Positions 8,348 to 14,834 of a stretch of DNA of 64,000 bases are shown piece by piece. Made by a program: the position numbers and the translations under genes. The number at the start of each line of letters is the position of its first letter. The first letter of the stretch is position 1. Under the pieces are notes generated by a model that did no database searches, was not told where the DNA came from, and saw only the letters and a program-made list of their open reading frames with translations. This DNA is from Nonomuraea pusilla (GTDB lineage Bacteria > Actinomycetota > Actinomycetes > Streptosporangiales > Streptosporangiaceae). The stretch lies in contig NZ_FOBF01000030.1 of the NCBI RefSeq assembly GCF_900109355.1, positions 1 to 64,000 on the forward strand, given 5' to 3'.

Positions 8348-8361
8348 GGGACCAAAGTCCC
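8348..8361. promoter_or_regulatory. perfect DosR-like box
   Basis: GGGACCAAAGTCCC is a perfect GGGAC-N4-GTCCC palindrome with an A-rich spacer and A/T flanks (AAAAAGGGAC...GTCCCGAC), the closest match in the window to the mycobacterial DosR consensus. It lies 72 bp upstream of the PNPOx-like start. Confidence 0.75.
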
Positions 8362-8408
8362 GACTTTTGGGGCAAGTGGGCTTTTGCGGGAGGCCCGGCG
8401 GCGCGGCG

Positions 8409-9116
8409 TCACAGCCGCAGGATCACCCCGGAGCCGTCGGCGAAGAGGTACGAGGCGGCGTCCCTCGCCAGCAGGAAACCCACGATGGCGAGCGCCCAGC
8501 CCAGCGCAGACTCCGCGTGCCTGGCCAGCCAGTCGCGCACCCGCTCCAGCTTCGGATCCAGCCATCGGCCCGCCACCGCCCGCAGGCCGAGCAGCGCCAG
8601 CGGCGGCACGATCATGACGAGCACGTACGCGGCCAGCAGCGGCACCCACTGCGCCGCCGCGAGCTTGGACGTGGTCATCATGCCGACCGCCGCGAGGTAC
8701 GGCACCATCGTCGCCACCTCGACCGCCCCGGCGGTGAGCCCCAGCGCCACCATGGTCCTCGGCCCGCCGACGCGCGGCTCGAACCTGCGCTCCGGCTTGC
8801 CCAGCTTCCTGCGCCGCTTCGGGTCGAACCTGAAGCTCAGCGCGAACAGTCCCACTCCGAGCACGAGCTGCACCCAGTAGGCGGGGCGGCTGTGCAGCGC
8901 CTCGCCGAACCGCTCCATCACCGCCGACAGCCCCAGCATCAGCGCCACGCCCACGAGGAAGTAGAAGGACGCGACGGTGGCCAGGTAGACGAGCAGCCGC
9001 GACGTCCGTGACCTGTCCATGGCGACCAGCAGGTAGACGGGGATGCCGAGCGTGCCGAAGCTTGTGCTGTCGACGAGCGCCAGCGCGGCGAGGGTGAGCA
9101 GCAGACCGGTGGTCAT
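8409..9116 (-). CDS. GAP-family membrane protein (Sap / SfLAP-like)
   Basis: A 235-residue polytopic membrane protein with six predicted hydrophobic segments, beginning TTGLLLTLAALALVDSTSFGT. The family (Sap, GAP, sulfolipid-1-addressing-like proteins) has a LysE-like fold and in mycobacteria helps export glycopeptidolipid or sulfolipid. The substrate here is unknown. A basic cytoplasmic loop (DPKRRRKLGKPERR) lies near the middle. It stands alone: the next gene on the same strand has its own promoter box, and the upstream side is a 336-bp non-coding stretch. Confidence 0.8.
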   Translation of the reverse strand: MTTGLLLTLAALALVDSTSFGTLGIPVYLLVAMDRSRTSRLLVYLATVASFYFLVGVALMLGLSAVMERFGEALHSRPAYWVQLVLGVGLFALSFRFDPKRRRKLGKPERRFEPRVGGPRTMVALGLTAGAVEVATMVPYLAAVGMMTTSKLAAAQWVPLLAAYVLVMIVPPLALLGLRAVAGRWLDPKLERVRDWLARHAESALGWALAIVGFLLARDAASYLFADGSGVILRL

Positions 9117-9452
9117 ACAGCGATCATGCTGCGTCCCGCCCCCGCCTGCCTCCTCCCGCCGAGGGAACCCCCGCGTACATCCTTCTGCCTACCCGCCGCC
9201 GCGCCCGGACTTCGTCCAAGGGGGGTTGAACCGGGCGGCCCCGACGCCCCGCCACGGTGCGGCTGGAGGCGTCGGCGGCGGACCAGGCGCTGAAAGTGTC
9301 GGCGTTCGCCAACCCGGACGGCTCGCGCGTGGTCGACCACGATCGTCCTGCGCTGACGTCCCAGCGCCGCGCGCGTCCTGAGGCCGTTCTCAGGGTGCTC
9401 TCATGACCGGCGGTTAGGCTCGATCGGGCAAGGTCGGGACGAGACGGTCGGG
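9117..9452. other. 336-bp intergenic region with no intact gene
   Basis: No credible complete reading frame. The left half would hold the promoter of the GAP gene. The right half contains a short reading frame resembling the tail of a family-30 glycosidase (separate entry), then the promoter of the next gene: TAGGCT at 9414-9419 is a possible -10 about 34 nt before the GTG start. Confidence 0.6.
9242..9340 (+). pseudogene. remnant of a GH30-like glycosidase C-terminus
   Basis: An in-frame stretch reads RRPATVRLEASAADQALKV and continues SAFANPDGSRVV. This is the phrase found in the C-terminal beta-sandwich of family-30 glycosidases (PGA-T-R-V-E, then LKVSAF-NPDGS-VVV). After VV the similarity ends and the frame runs into non-conserved residues. 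There is no upstream catalytic domain in any frame. It is best read as a decayed gene end; chance similarity is possible but unlikely for about 30 residues. Confidence 0.4.
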
Positions 9453-10475
9453 GTGGCCCGCAACGTGAGCACCACGGTGGAGACGGCGCAGGCGAGCGGC
9501 GGCGGCAGGACGAGGCCCCGGCGGCGCAGGCGGTGGATGTCCTGGGTCGTCGTCGCGTTCCTCGCGGCGTGGGCGGTGATCCGCGCGGGCGGGCTGGAGT
9601 GGGGGTCGTTCGTCACCCAGCTCATGACGCTGACCCCTTACGGCGCGATCGCGGCGCTGGTGACGGCGGCCGTGCTCGCGCTGCGCGGGAACCTGGTCCG
9701 GGCGCTGGTCGCGGTGGTGTCGTGCGCCGCGATGGCGGTGTGCGTGCTGCCGCGCGCGTTCGTCGAGGACACCACCACGCAGGGGGCGCCGCTGCGGGTG
9801 CTGTCGATCAACCTGTTCGGACGGGCCGACCCGCAGGCGGTCGTGGACCTCGTCCGCCGCCTCCAGCCGGACGTGTTCAGCGCGCTGGAGCTGACCCACG
9901 GGGAGGCGGCCGCCCTGGACGCCGCCGGGATCCGCGCGCTGCTGCCGTACCAGGTGCTGCAGACCGACTACGGCGCGACCGGCAGCGGGCTGTACGCCAG
10001 GCACCCGCTCACCGAGCTGCCGCACCTGTTCACCCCGGTCGGGCACAACATGCCGGCCGCCGCGATGACGCTGCCCGGCGGCGCCAGGGTCGAGGTCGTG
10101 GCCATCCACCCGAACCCGCCGCTCGGCCGCATGGCGGACGAGTGGTACCGGGCGCTCGCCGCGCTCCCCGCCCCGACGCCGGACGCGGTCAGGGTCCTGG
10201 CCGGCGACTTCAACGCGAGCCTCGACCACCGGGCGCTGCGCACGCTGCTCGGGCGCGGCTACGTGGACGCCGCCGTCCAGGCGGGCAAGGGGCTGGTGCC
10301 GACCTGGCCGAACGGCCGCCTGATCCCGCCGATGATCACGATCGACCACGTCCTCGTGGACGAGCGGGCCGGGGTCGGGGCGGCGGAGATCCTGGACGTG
10401 CCGCGCACCGACCACCGCGGCGTGTTCGCCGAGCTGCGCCTGCCCGCCTCCCTCTCCGAGGGGCGTCCTACGTAG
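9453..10475 (+). CDS. membrane-anchored endonuclease/exonuclease/phosphatase-fold protein
   Basis: A 340-residue protein. A short basic tail (RPRRRRRW) precedes three hydrophobic segments (about residues 30-100). From about 112 follows an extracytoplasmic EEP domain with its metal and catalytic signatures: SINLFG (Asn), ALEL (Glu), AGDFNAS (Asp/Asn), IDHVL and TDHRG (His). Members with this topology are usually phosphodiesterases or nucleases acting outside the membrane; some cleave phospholipid head groups. The GTG start at 9453 is preceded by GAGACGGTCGGGG, a modest ribosome site. It is a single gene followed 73 bp later by a secreted peptidase. The substrate is unknown. Confidence 0.85.
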   Translation: MARNVSTTVETAQASGGGRTRPRRRRRWMSWVVVAFLAAWAVIRAGGLEWGSFVTQLMTLTPYGAIAALVTAAVLALRGNLVRALVAVVSCAAMAVCVLPRAFVEDTTTQGAPLRVLSINLFGRADPQAVVDLVRRLQPDVFSALELTHGEAAALDAAGIRALLPYQVLQTDYGATGSGLYARHPLTELPHLFTPVGHNMPAAAMTLPGGARVEVVAIHPNPPLGRMADEWYRALAALPAPTPDAVRVLAGDFNASLDHRALRTLLGRGYVDAAVQAGKGLVPTWPNGRLIPPMITIDHVLVDERAGVGAAEILDVPRTDHRGVFAELRLPASLSEGRPT

Positions 10476-10548
10476 ATTCGCCGATGCGCGCCGGCGGCGG
10501 CCCTGCCTACGCTCGGCCCGACCATGCGTCATCGAGCAAGGTGGGTTC

Positions 10549-11799
10549 ATGCGTGCGCTGACCGTCTTCCTCTCCACCGTCCTGCTGGCCACCACCCTCG
10601 CCACTCCCGCCGGGGCCGAGCAGAAGTCCGCGGCCGGCGCCGCGGACGTCGTCTACCAGCGGGAGTCCTTCACCTCGGGGACGTCCGAGGGCACGGCGGC
10701 GGGCGCCGTGCTGTCGTTCGCCTCACCCGCGGGCACCACGTCGTACACCGACGCCCTCGGCACCAAGACCTGGGAGTACGCCCGCTGGACCGGCCCCGAG
10801 CAGGCCGTCGGGTTCCCCGCGACCGAGCTGATCGCCTCCTGGACGGCCGACACGCCGCCCGGGAGCTGGCTGCAGGTGGAGGCCAGGGTCCGCAACGCGG
10901 CCGGCCTCACCGGCTGGTACGTGCTGGGCCGCTGGGCGTACGGCGAGGGCGACATCCGGCGCACCTCGGTCGCCGGCCAGAGCGACGCGAACGCGAGCGT
11001 GTCCGTGGACACGCTGGTCGCGGCGGCGGGCCGGCAGCTGAGCGCCTACCAGCTCCGTCTCACGCTGTACCGGACGCCGGGCTCGTCCGTCGCGCCGTCG
11101 GTGCGGACGCTGGGCGCGATGGCGTCGTACGTGCCGGAGCGCAAGACCGTGCCGGTGAGCCCGGGCGGCGGCGCGTGGGGGAAGGAGCTGGCGGTGCCGC
11201 GCCGCTCGCAGAGCATCCACCAGGGCCACTACCCGGAGTGGGACGGCGGCGGCGAGGCCTGGTGCAGCCCGACCTCGACCACGATGGTGCTGGGGTACTG
11301 GGACAGCTGGCCGAGCGCGCAGGACACCGCGTGGGTGGACCCGTCCGACCCGAACCCGGAGGTCGACTACGCGGCCCGCTACACCTACGACCACGCCTAC
11401 CAGGGCGCGGGCAACTGGCCGTTCAACACCGCCTACGCGGGCCGCTACGGCCTGGACGGCTTCGTCACCCGGCTGCGCACGCTGACGGAGCTGGAGCGGC
11501 TGATCTCCGCGGGCGTCCCGGTGATCACGTCGCAGTCGTTCAAGAAGAGCGAGCTGCCCGGCGCCGGGTACGGCACGAACGGCCACCTCATGGTGATCGT
11601 CGGCTTCACCGCCACCGGCGACGTGATCGCGAACGACCCGGCCTCGCCCTCGAACGACGCCGTCCGCCGGGTCTACCCGCGCGCCGACTTCGAGAACGTG
11701 TGGCTGCGCAGTTCCAGCAGCGGCGGCGTGGTGTACGTCATCCACCCGCCCGGCCACGCCCTGCCCGCGACCACGCCGGGCCTGCCGGCCAACTGGTAG
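10549..11799 (+). CDS. secreted C39-like cysteine peptidase
   Basis: A 416-residue exported protein. Residues 1-23 form a Sec signal peptide ending PAGA. Residues 30-200 form a beta-rich domain that I cannot name. Residues 210-400 are a Peptidase_C39_2 domain with the presumed catalytic Cys in GEAWCSPTS (about 239), His in GTNGHLMVIVGF (about 346) and Asp/Asn in IANDPAS (about 362). Unlike bacteriocin transporters there is no ABC domain, so it works as a free enzyme in the cell wall or medium. The Shine-Dalgarno AAGGTGGG sits before the ATG. It has no obvious partner gene; the promoter of the next gene starts right after its stop. Confidence 0.85.
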   Translation: MRALTVFLSTVLLATTLATPAGAEQKSAAGAADVVYQRESFTSGTSEGTAAGAVLSFASPAGTTSYTDALGTKTWEYARWTGPEQAVGFPATELIASWTADTPPGSWLQVEARVRNAAGLTGWYVLGRWAYGEGDIRRTSVAGQSDANASVSVDTLVAAAGRQLSAYQLRLTLYRTPGSSVAPSVRTLGAMASYVPERKTVPVSPGGGAWGKELAVPRRSQSIHQGHYPEWDGGGEAWCSPTSTTMVLGYWDSWPSAQDTAWVDPSDPNPEVDYAARYTYDHAYQGAGNWPFNTAYAGRYGLDGFVTRLRTLTELERLISAGVPVITSQSFKKSELPGAGYGTNGHLMVIVGFTATGDVIANDPASPSNDAVRRVYPRADFENVWLRSSSSGGVVYVIHPPGHALPATTPGLPANW

Positions 11800-11815
11800 G
11801 AGAACTCACCTGCCA

Positions 11816-11844
11816 TTGAATTCGTCCGCGGGGTCCCGTACGTT
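11816..11844 (+). promoter_or_regulatory. sigma-70-type promoter for the sulfotransferase gene
   Basis: TTGAAT (11816-11821) and TACGTT (11839-11844) are separated by 17 bp, a near-ideal layout. The transcription start would be near 11851, leaving a leader of about 45 nt with a strong AGGGGAGG ribosome site before the GTG at 11895. Confidence 0.5.
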
Positions 11845-11894
11845 CACCATGAGGCACCACTCGACCGACCGTCCGTACGACAGGGGAGGCAGGC

Positions 11895-12608
11895 GTGCTC
11901 AAGGTGATCGGCGCGGGGTTCCCGCGGACCGGGACCGTCTCGATGAAGGCGGCGCTGGAACGGCTGGGGTTCGGCCCCTGCTACCACATGTTCGAGATCA
12001 TGACGGATCCCAGCCAGGTGGACCGGTGGCTGCCCGCGGCGTCAGGGCAGCCGCTCGACTGGAACCGGGTGTTCGACGGCTACCGCTCCGCCCAGGACTG
12101 GCCGGCCAGCTTCTTCTGGCGCGAGCAGGCGGAGGCGTTCCCGGAGGCGAAGGTCGTCCTGACGGTGCGTGACCCGTCCCGCTGGTACGTGAGCATGAAG
12201 GCGCTGTTCGCCGACAACCCGCTGCGGCAGGCAGAGGGACGCGAACTGCCCGAAGGGGCGGCGGCCGTGGCCGGCACCATGGCCAGGCTCTCCCCCGTGC
12301 TCGCCCACATCGGCCGCTCCACCTTCGGTGACGACTGGACCCTTGACGGCGGGCTGCCCGACGAGCGCGCGGCCGTGGAGGTGTTCGAGCGGCACGCCGC
12401 CGAGGTCAGGGCGAGCCTGCCGCCCGAGCGGCTGCTCGTGTTCGACGTGCGCGAGGGCTGGGGGCCGCTGTGCGCGTTCCTCGGCGTGGACGTCCCCGGC
12501 GAGCCGTTCCCGCACCTCAACGACTCCGCCGCGATCCGGCGCACCTTCGACACGCTGATGACGGAGGGCACCTTGCCTTCACCGTTCGTCCCCGGAGGGG
12601 GAGCCTGA
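11895..12608 (+). CDS. sulfotransferase-family P-loop protein
   Basis: A 237-residue PAPS-dependent sulfotransferase homologue. The 5'-phosphosulfate loop is at the very N-terminus (GAGFPRTGTVSMKAAL, residues 6-21). The 3'-phosphate motif is VRDPSRWYVSMK near 95-106. The overall pattern (FGPCYHMFE, WNRVFDGYRSAQDWPASFFW) matches the Sulfotransfer_4 family of small actinobacterial enzymes, whose acceptors are mostly unknown. The GTG start follows AGGGGAGG by 6 nt. It has its own promoter. Downstream is a large inverted repeat before the APC permease. Confidence 0.85.
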   Translation: MLKVIGAGFPRTGTVSMKAALERLGFGPCYHMFEIMTDPSQVDRWLPAASGQPLDWNRVFDGYRSAQDWPASFFWREQAEAFPEAKVVLTVRDPSRWYVSMKALFADNPLRQAEGRELPEGAAAVAGTMARLSPVLAHIGRSTFGDDWTLDGGLPDERAAVEVFERHAAEVRASLPPERLLVFDVREGWGPLCAFLGVDVPGEPFPHLNDSAAIRRTFDTLMTEGTLPSPFVPGGGA

Positions 12609-12612
12609 CCGA

Positions 12613-12672
12613 CCCTCTCGGCGGGCAGGACGGCGGGAGGCCCTAATGTTGTCCCGTTTCCCGCCGAGAGGG
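12613..12672. promoter_or_regulatory. 13-bp perfect inverted repeat overlapping the permease ribosome site
   Basis: CCCTCTCGGCGGG (12613-12625) and CCCGCCGAGAGGG (12660-12672) are perfectly complementary across 34 nt. The right arm overlaps the GGGAGG Shine-Dalgarno (12670-12675) of the APC permease. A possible -10, TAATGT, lies between the arms (12644-12649). It could terminate the sulfotransferase transcript, mask the ribosome site in read-through RNA, or act as a DNA operator; the sequence alone does not decide. Confidence 0.5.
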
Positions 12673-12679
12673 AGGTCCC

Positions 12680-14653
12680 GTGAACGAGCCGGCCGTTCCC
12701 CCGGTGGTCCCGAGTCCATCACCGGCCGCCGAGCCGAGCAGCGGGGCGGCACGCTGGCTGCTCAGGCACCGCGTGCAGCCCGTGGGCCCGGAGACCGCCG
12801 AGGGCCACGCCGAACCCCAGGCGTGGTGGAAGGTCATGTGCCTGACCGGCGTCGACTACTTCTCCACCCTCGCCTACCTGCCGGGCATCGCCGCGCTCGC
12901 GGCCGGCGCGCTGTCGCCGCTCGCCACCCTGCTCATCGTGGCGCTGACGCTGCTCGGCATGCTGCCGATGTACCGCAGGGTGGCCGCGGAGAGCCCGCAC
13001 GGCCAGGGGTCGGTGGCCATGCTGGAGACGCTGCTGCCGTTCTGGCGGGGCAAACTGTTCGTGCTGGTGCTGCTCGGGTTCGTGGCCACGTCGTGGATCG
13101 TCACGATCACGCTGTCGGCCGCCGACGCCTCCGTCCACATCCTGGAGAACCCGTACTTCCCCGCGTTCCTGCACGGGCACGCCGTCGCCATCACGGTGGT
13201 GCTGCTGCTCGTGCTGGGCGGGGTGTTCCTGCTCGGCTTCACCGAGGCGGTCGGGGTCGCGATCCCGCTGGTCGCGCTCTTCCTCCTGCTGAACGCGGTC
13301 GTCGTGGCCGTCGGGCTCGCCGACGTGGTGTCGGACCCCGAGGCGGTCTCGCGCTGGGTCGGCGCTCTGACCAGCGGGGGCGGCGGCTTCGGCGGGCTGA
13401 TCGGCCCGGCCGTGCTGGCGTTCCCGCTGCTCGTGCTCGGCCTGTCGGGCTTCGAGACGGGCGTCAGCATGATGCCGCTCGTCGCCGCGTCGGGCGAGAC
13501 GCCCGAGGCGCGGCTGCGCTCGCGCATCCGCAACACCCGCAAGCTGCTGACGACCGCCGCGCTCATCATGAGCGTCTACCTGATCGCCACCAGCTTCGTC
13601 ACGACCGTGCTCATCCCCGCCGCCGAGTTCGCGCCCGGCGGGCAGGCCAACGGGCGCGCCCTCGCGTACCTGGCGCACGAGCGGCTCGGCGAGGGCTTCG
13701 GCACCGTGTACGACGTCAGCACCATCCTCATCCTGTGGTTCGCCGGGGCGTCGGCCATGGCCGGCCTGATCAACATCGTGCCGCGCTACCTGCCGTCGTA
13801 CGGCATGGCCCCCGAGTGGGGCCGGGCGGTGCGGCCCGTCGTGCTCGTCTACACCGTCATCTGCGTCGGCATCACCCTCGCCTTCGACGCCGACGTGGAC
13901 GCCCAGGCGGGCGCGTACGCCACGGGCATCCTGGCGATGATGGTGTCGGGCGCGGTGGCCGTCACCATCTCCGCCGTCCGCCGCCGCAGCCGGTGGGCCG
14001 TCGCCGGGTTCGGCGTGCTGACGGCGGTGCTGACGTACGCGCTGGTGGAGAACATCAGGGAGAAGCCCGACGGCATCGCCATCTCCGCCGTCTTCATCCT
14101 CGGCATCATCGTGATCTCGCTGATCTCGCGCGTCTCGCGGACGACCGAGCTGCGCGCCGACAGGATCGAGTTCGACGAGGCGGCCCGCGGGTTCGTCACC
14201 GACTCGCTGAAGCACGACGGCGCGCTCAACCTCATCGCCAACCGCAGGCAGAAGGGCGACGCGGCCGAGTACGCGGCCAAGGAGGCCGAGCAGCGGGGCA
14301 TGAACCCGGTGCCGGGCCCGGCCGACGTGCTGTTCCTGGAGATCGACGTCATCGACCCGTCGAGCTTCAGCGACGTGCTGCAGATCCGGGGCGTCGAGGT
14401 GGACGGGCACCGGGTGCTGCGCGCCGGCAGCCCGGCCGCGCCGAACGCCATCGCCGCGATCCTGCTGGCGCTGCGCGACGCGACCGGGGTGCGTCCCCAC
14501 TGCTACTTCGAGTGGGCGGAGGGCTCGCCCCTGCTGCACCTGTTCCGCTACCTGATCCTCGGCCGCGGCGACACCGCGCCGGTCGTCAGGGAGATCATCC
14601 GCAAGAGCGAGCCCGACCCGGCGAAGCGCCCGGGCATCCACGTCGGCGGCTGA
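12680..14653 (+). CDS. APC-superfamily permease with large cytoplasmic tail
   Basis: A 657-residue transporter. Twelve or so transmembrane segments run from about residue 55 to 475, beginning at the conserved MCLTGVDYFSTLAYLPGIAA. Residues 480-657 are soluble: an acidic/basic region (RADRIEFDEAARGF), then a compact alpha/beta domain. This layout resembles amino-acid/polyamine or K+-uptake-like APC transporters of actinobacteria; the substrate is not predictable. The GTG start has GGGAGG 5 nt upstream, inside the arm of a strong inverted repeat. It appears monocistronic. The next gene has its own AT-rich promoter. Confidence 0.85.
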   Translation: MNEPAVPPVVPSPSPAAEPSSGAARWLLRHRVQPVGPETAEGHAEPQAWWKVMCLTGVDYFSTLAYLPGIAALAAGALSPLATLLIVALTLLGMLPMYRRVAAESPHGQGSVAMLETLLPFWRGKLFVLVLLGFVATSWIVTITLSAADASVHILENPYFPAFLHGHAVAITVVLLLVLGGVFLLGFTEAVGVAIPLVALFLLLNAVVVAVGLADVVSDPEAVSRWVGALTSGGGGFGGLIGPAVLAFPLLVLGLSGFETGVSMMPLVAASGETPEARLRSRIRNTRKLLTTAALIMSVYLIATSFVTTVLIPAAEFAPGGQANGRALAYLAHERLGEGFGTVYDVSTILILWFAGASAMAGLINIVPRYLPSYGMAPEWGRAVRPVVLVYTVICVGITLAFDADVDAQAGAYATGILAMMVSGAVAVTISAVRRRSRWAVAGFGVLTAVLTYALVENIREKPDGIAISAVFILGIIVISLISRVSRTTELRADRIEFDEAARGFVTDSLKHDGALNLIANRRQKGDAAEYAAKEAEQRGMNPVPGPADVLFLEIDVIDPSSFSDVLQIRGVEVDGHRVLRAGSPAAPNAIAAILLALRDATGVRPHCYFEWAEGSPLLHLFRYLILGRGDTAPVVREIIRKSEPDPAKRPGIHVGG

Positions 14654-14759
14654 CCCCGGCCCCCGGGCAGTCGATTACGCATTGTTGGCGGGCGTCCCCT
14701 ACCCCGTCCGGCGCCGGCGCAGGACCCAACGGTGACCGGCTTCGGAAGGTCCGGGAGGG

Positions 14760-14788
14760 TTGACCAAGATTGACTGGTATTGGATAAC
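14760..14788 (+). promoter_or_regulatory. AT-rich promoter candidate for the LuxR regulator
   Basis: TTGACC (14760-14765) and GATAAC (14783-14788) are 17 bp apart in an island of markedly lower GC than the surroundings (14760-14800). A second TTGACT begins at 14770. The start would fall about 40 nt before the ATG at 14835. Confidence 0.35.
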
Positions 14789-14834
14789 TGAGTTCCGACA
14801 GGGGGAGTCAACCCGCACTGTTACGGAGCCGCCG

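Noticed and set aside
5515..8880. 1121-residue plus-strand reading frame
   Set aside because: Antisense to pflB, the PNPOx-like gene and part of the GAP gene; low-complexity composition and no domain.
9124..9312. Small minus-strand frames in the 9.1-9.3 kb gap
   Set aside because: Composition is Arg/Ala/Pro-rich without motif or ribosome site, and the opposite strand carries the GH30-like remnant.
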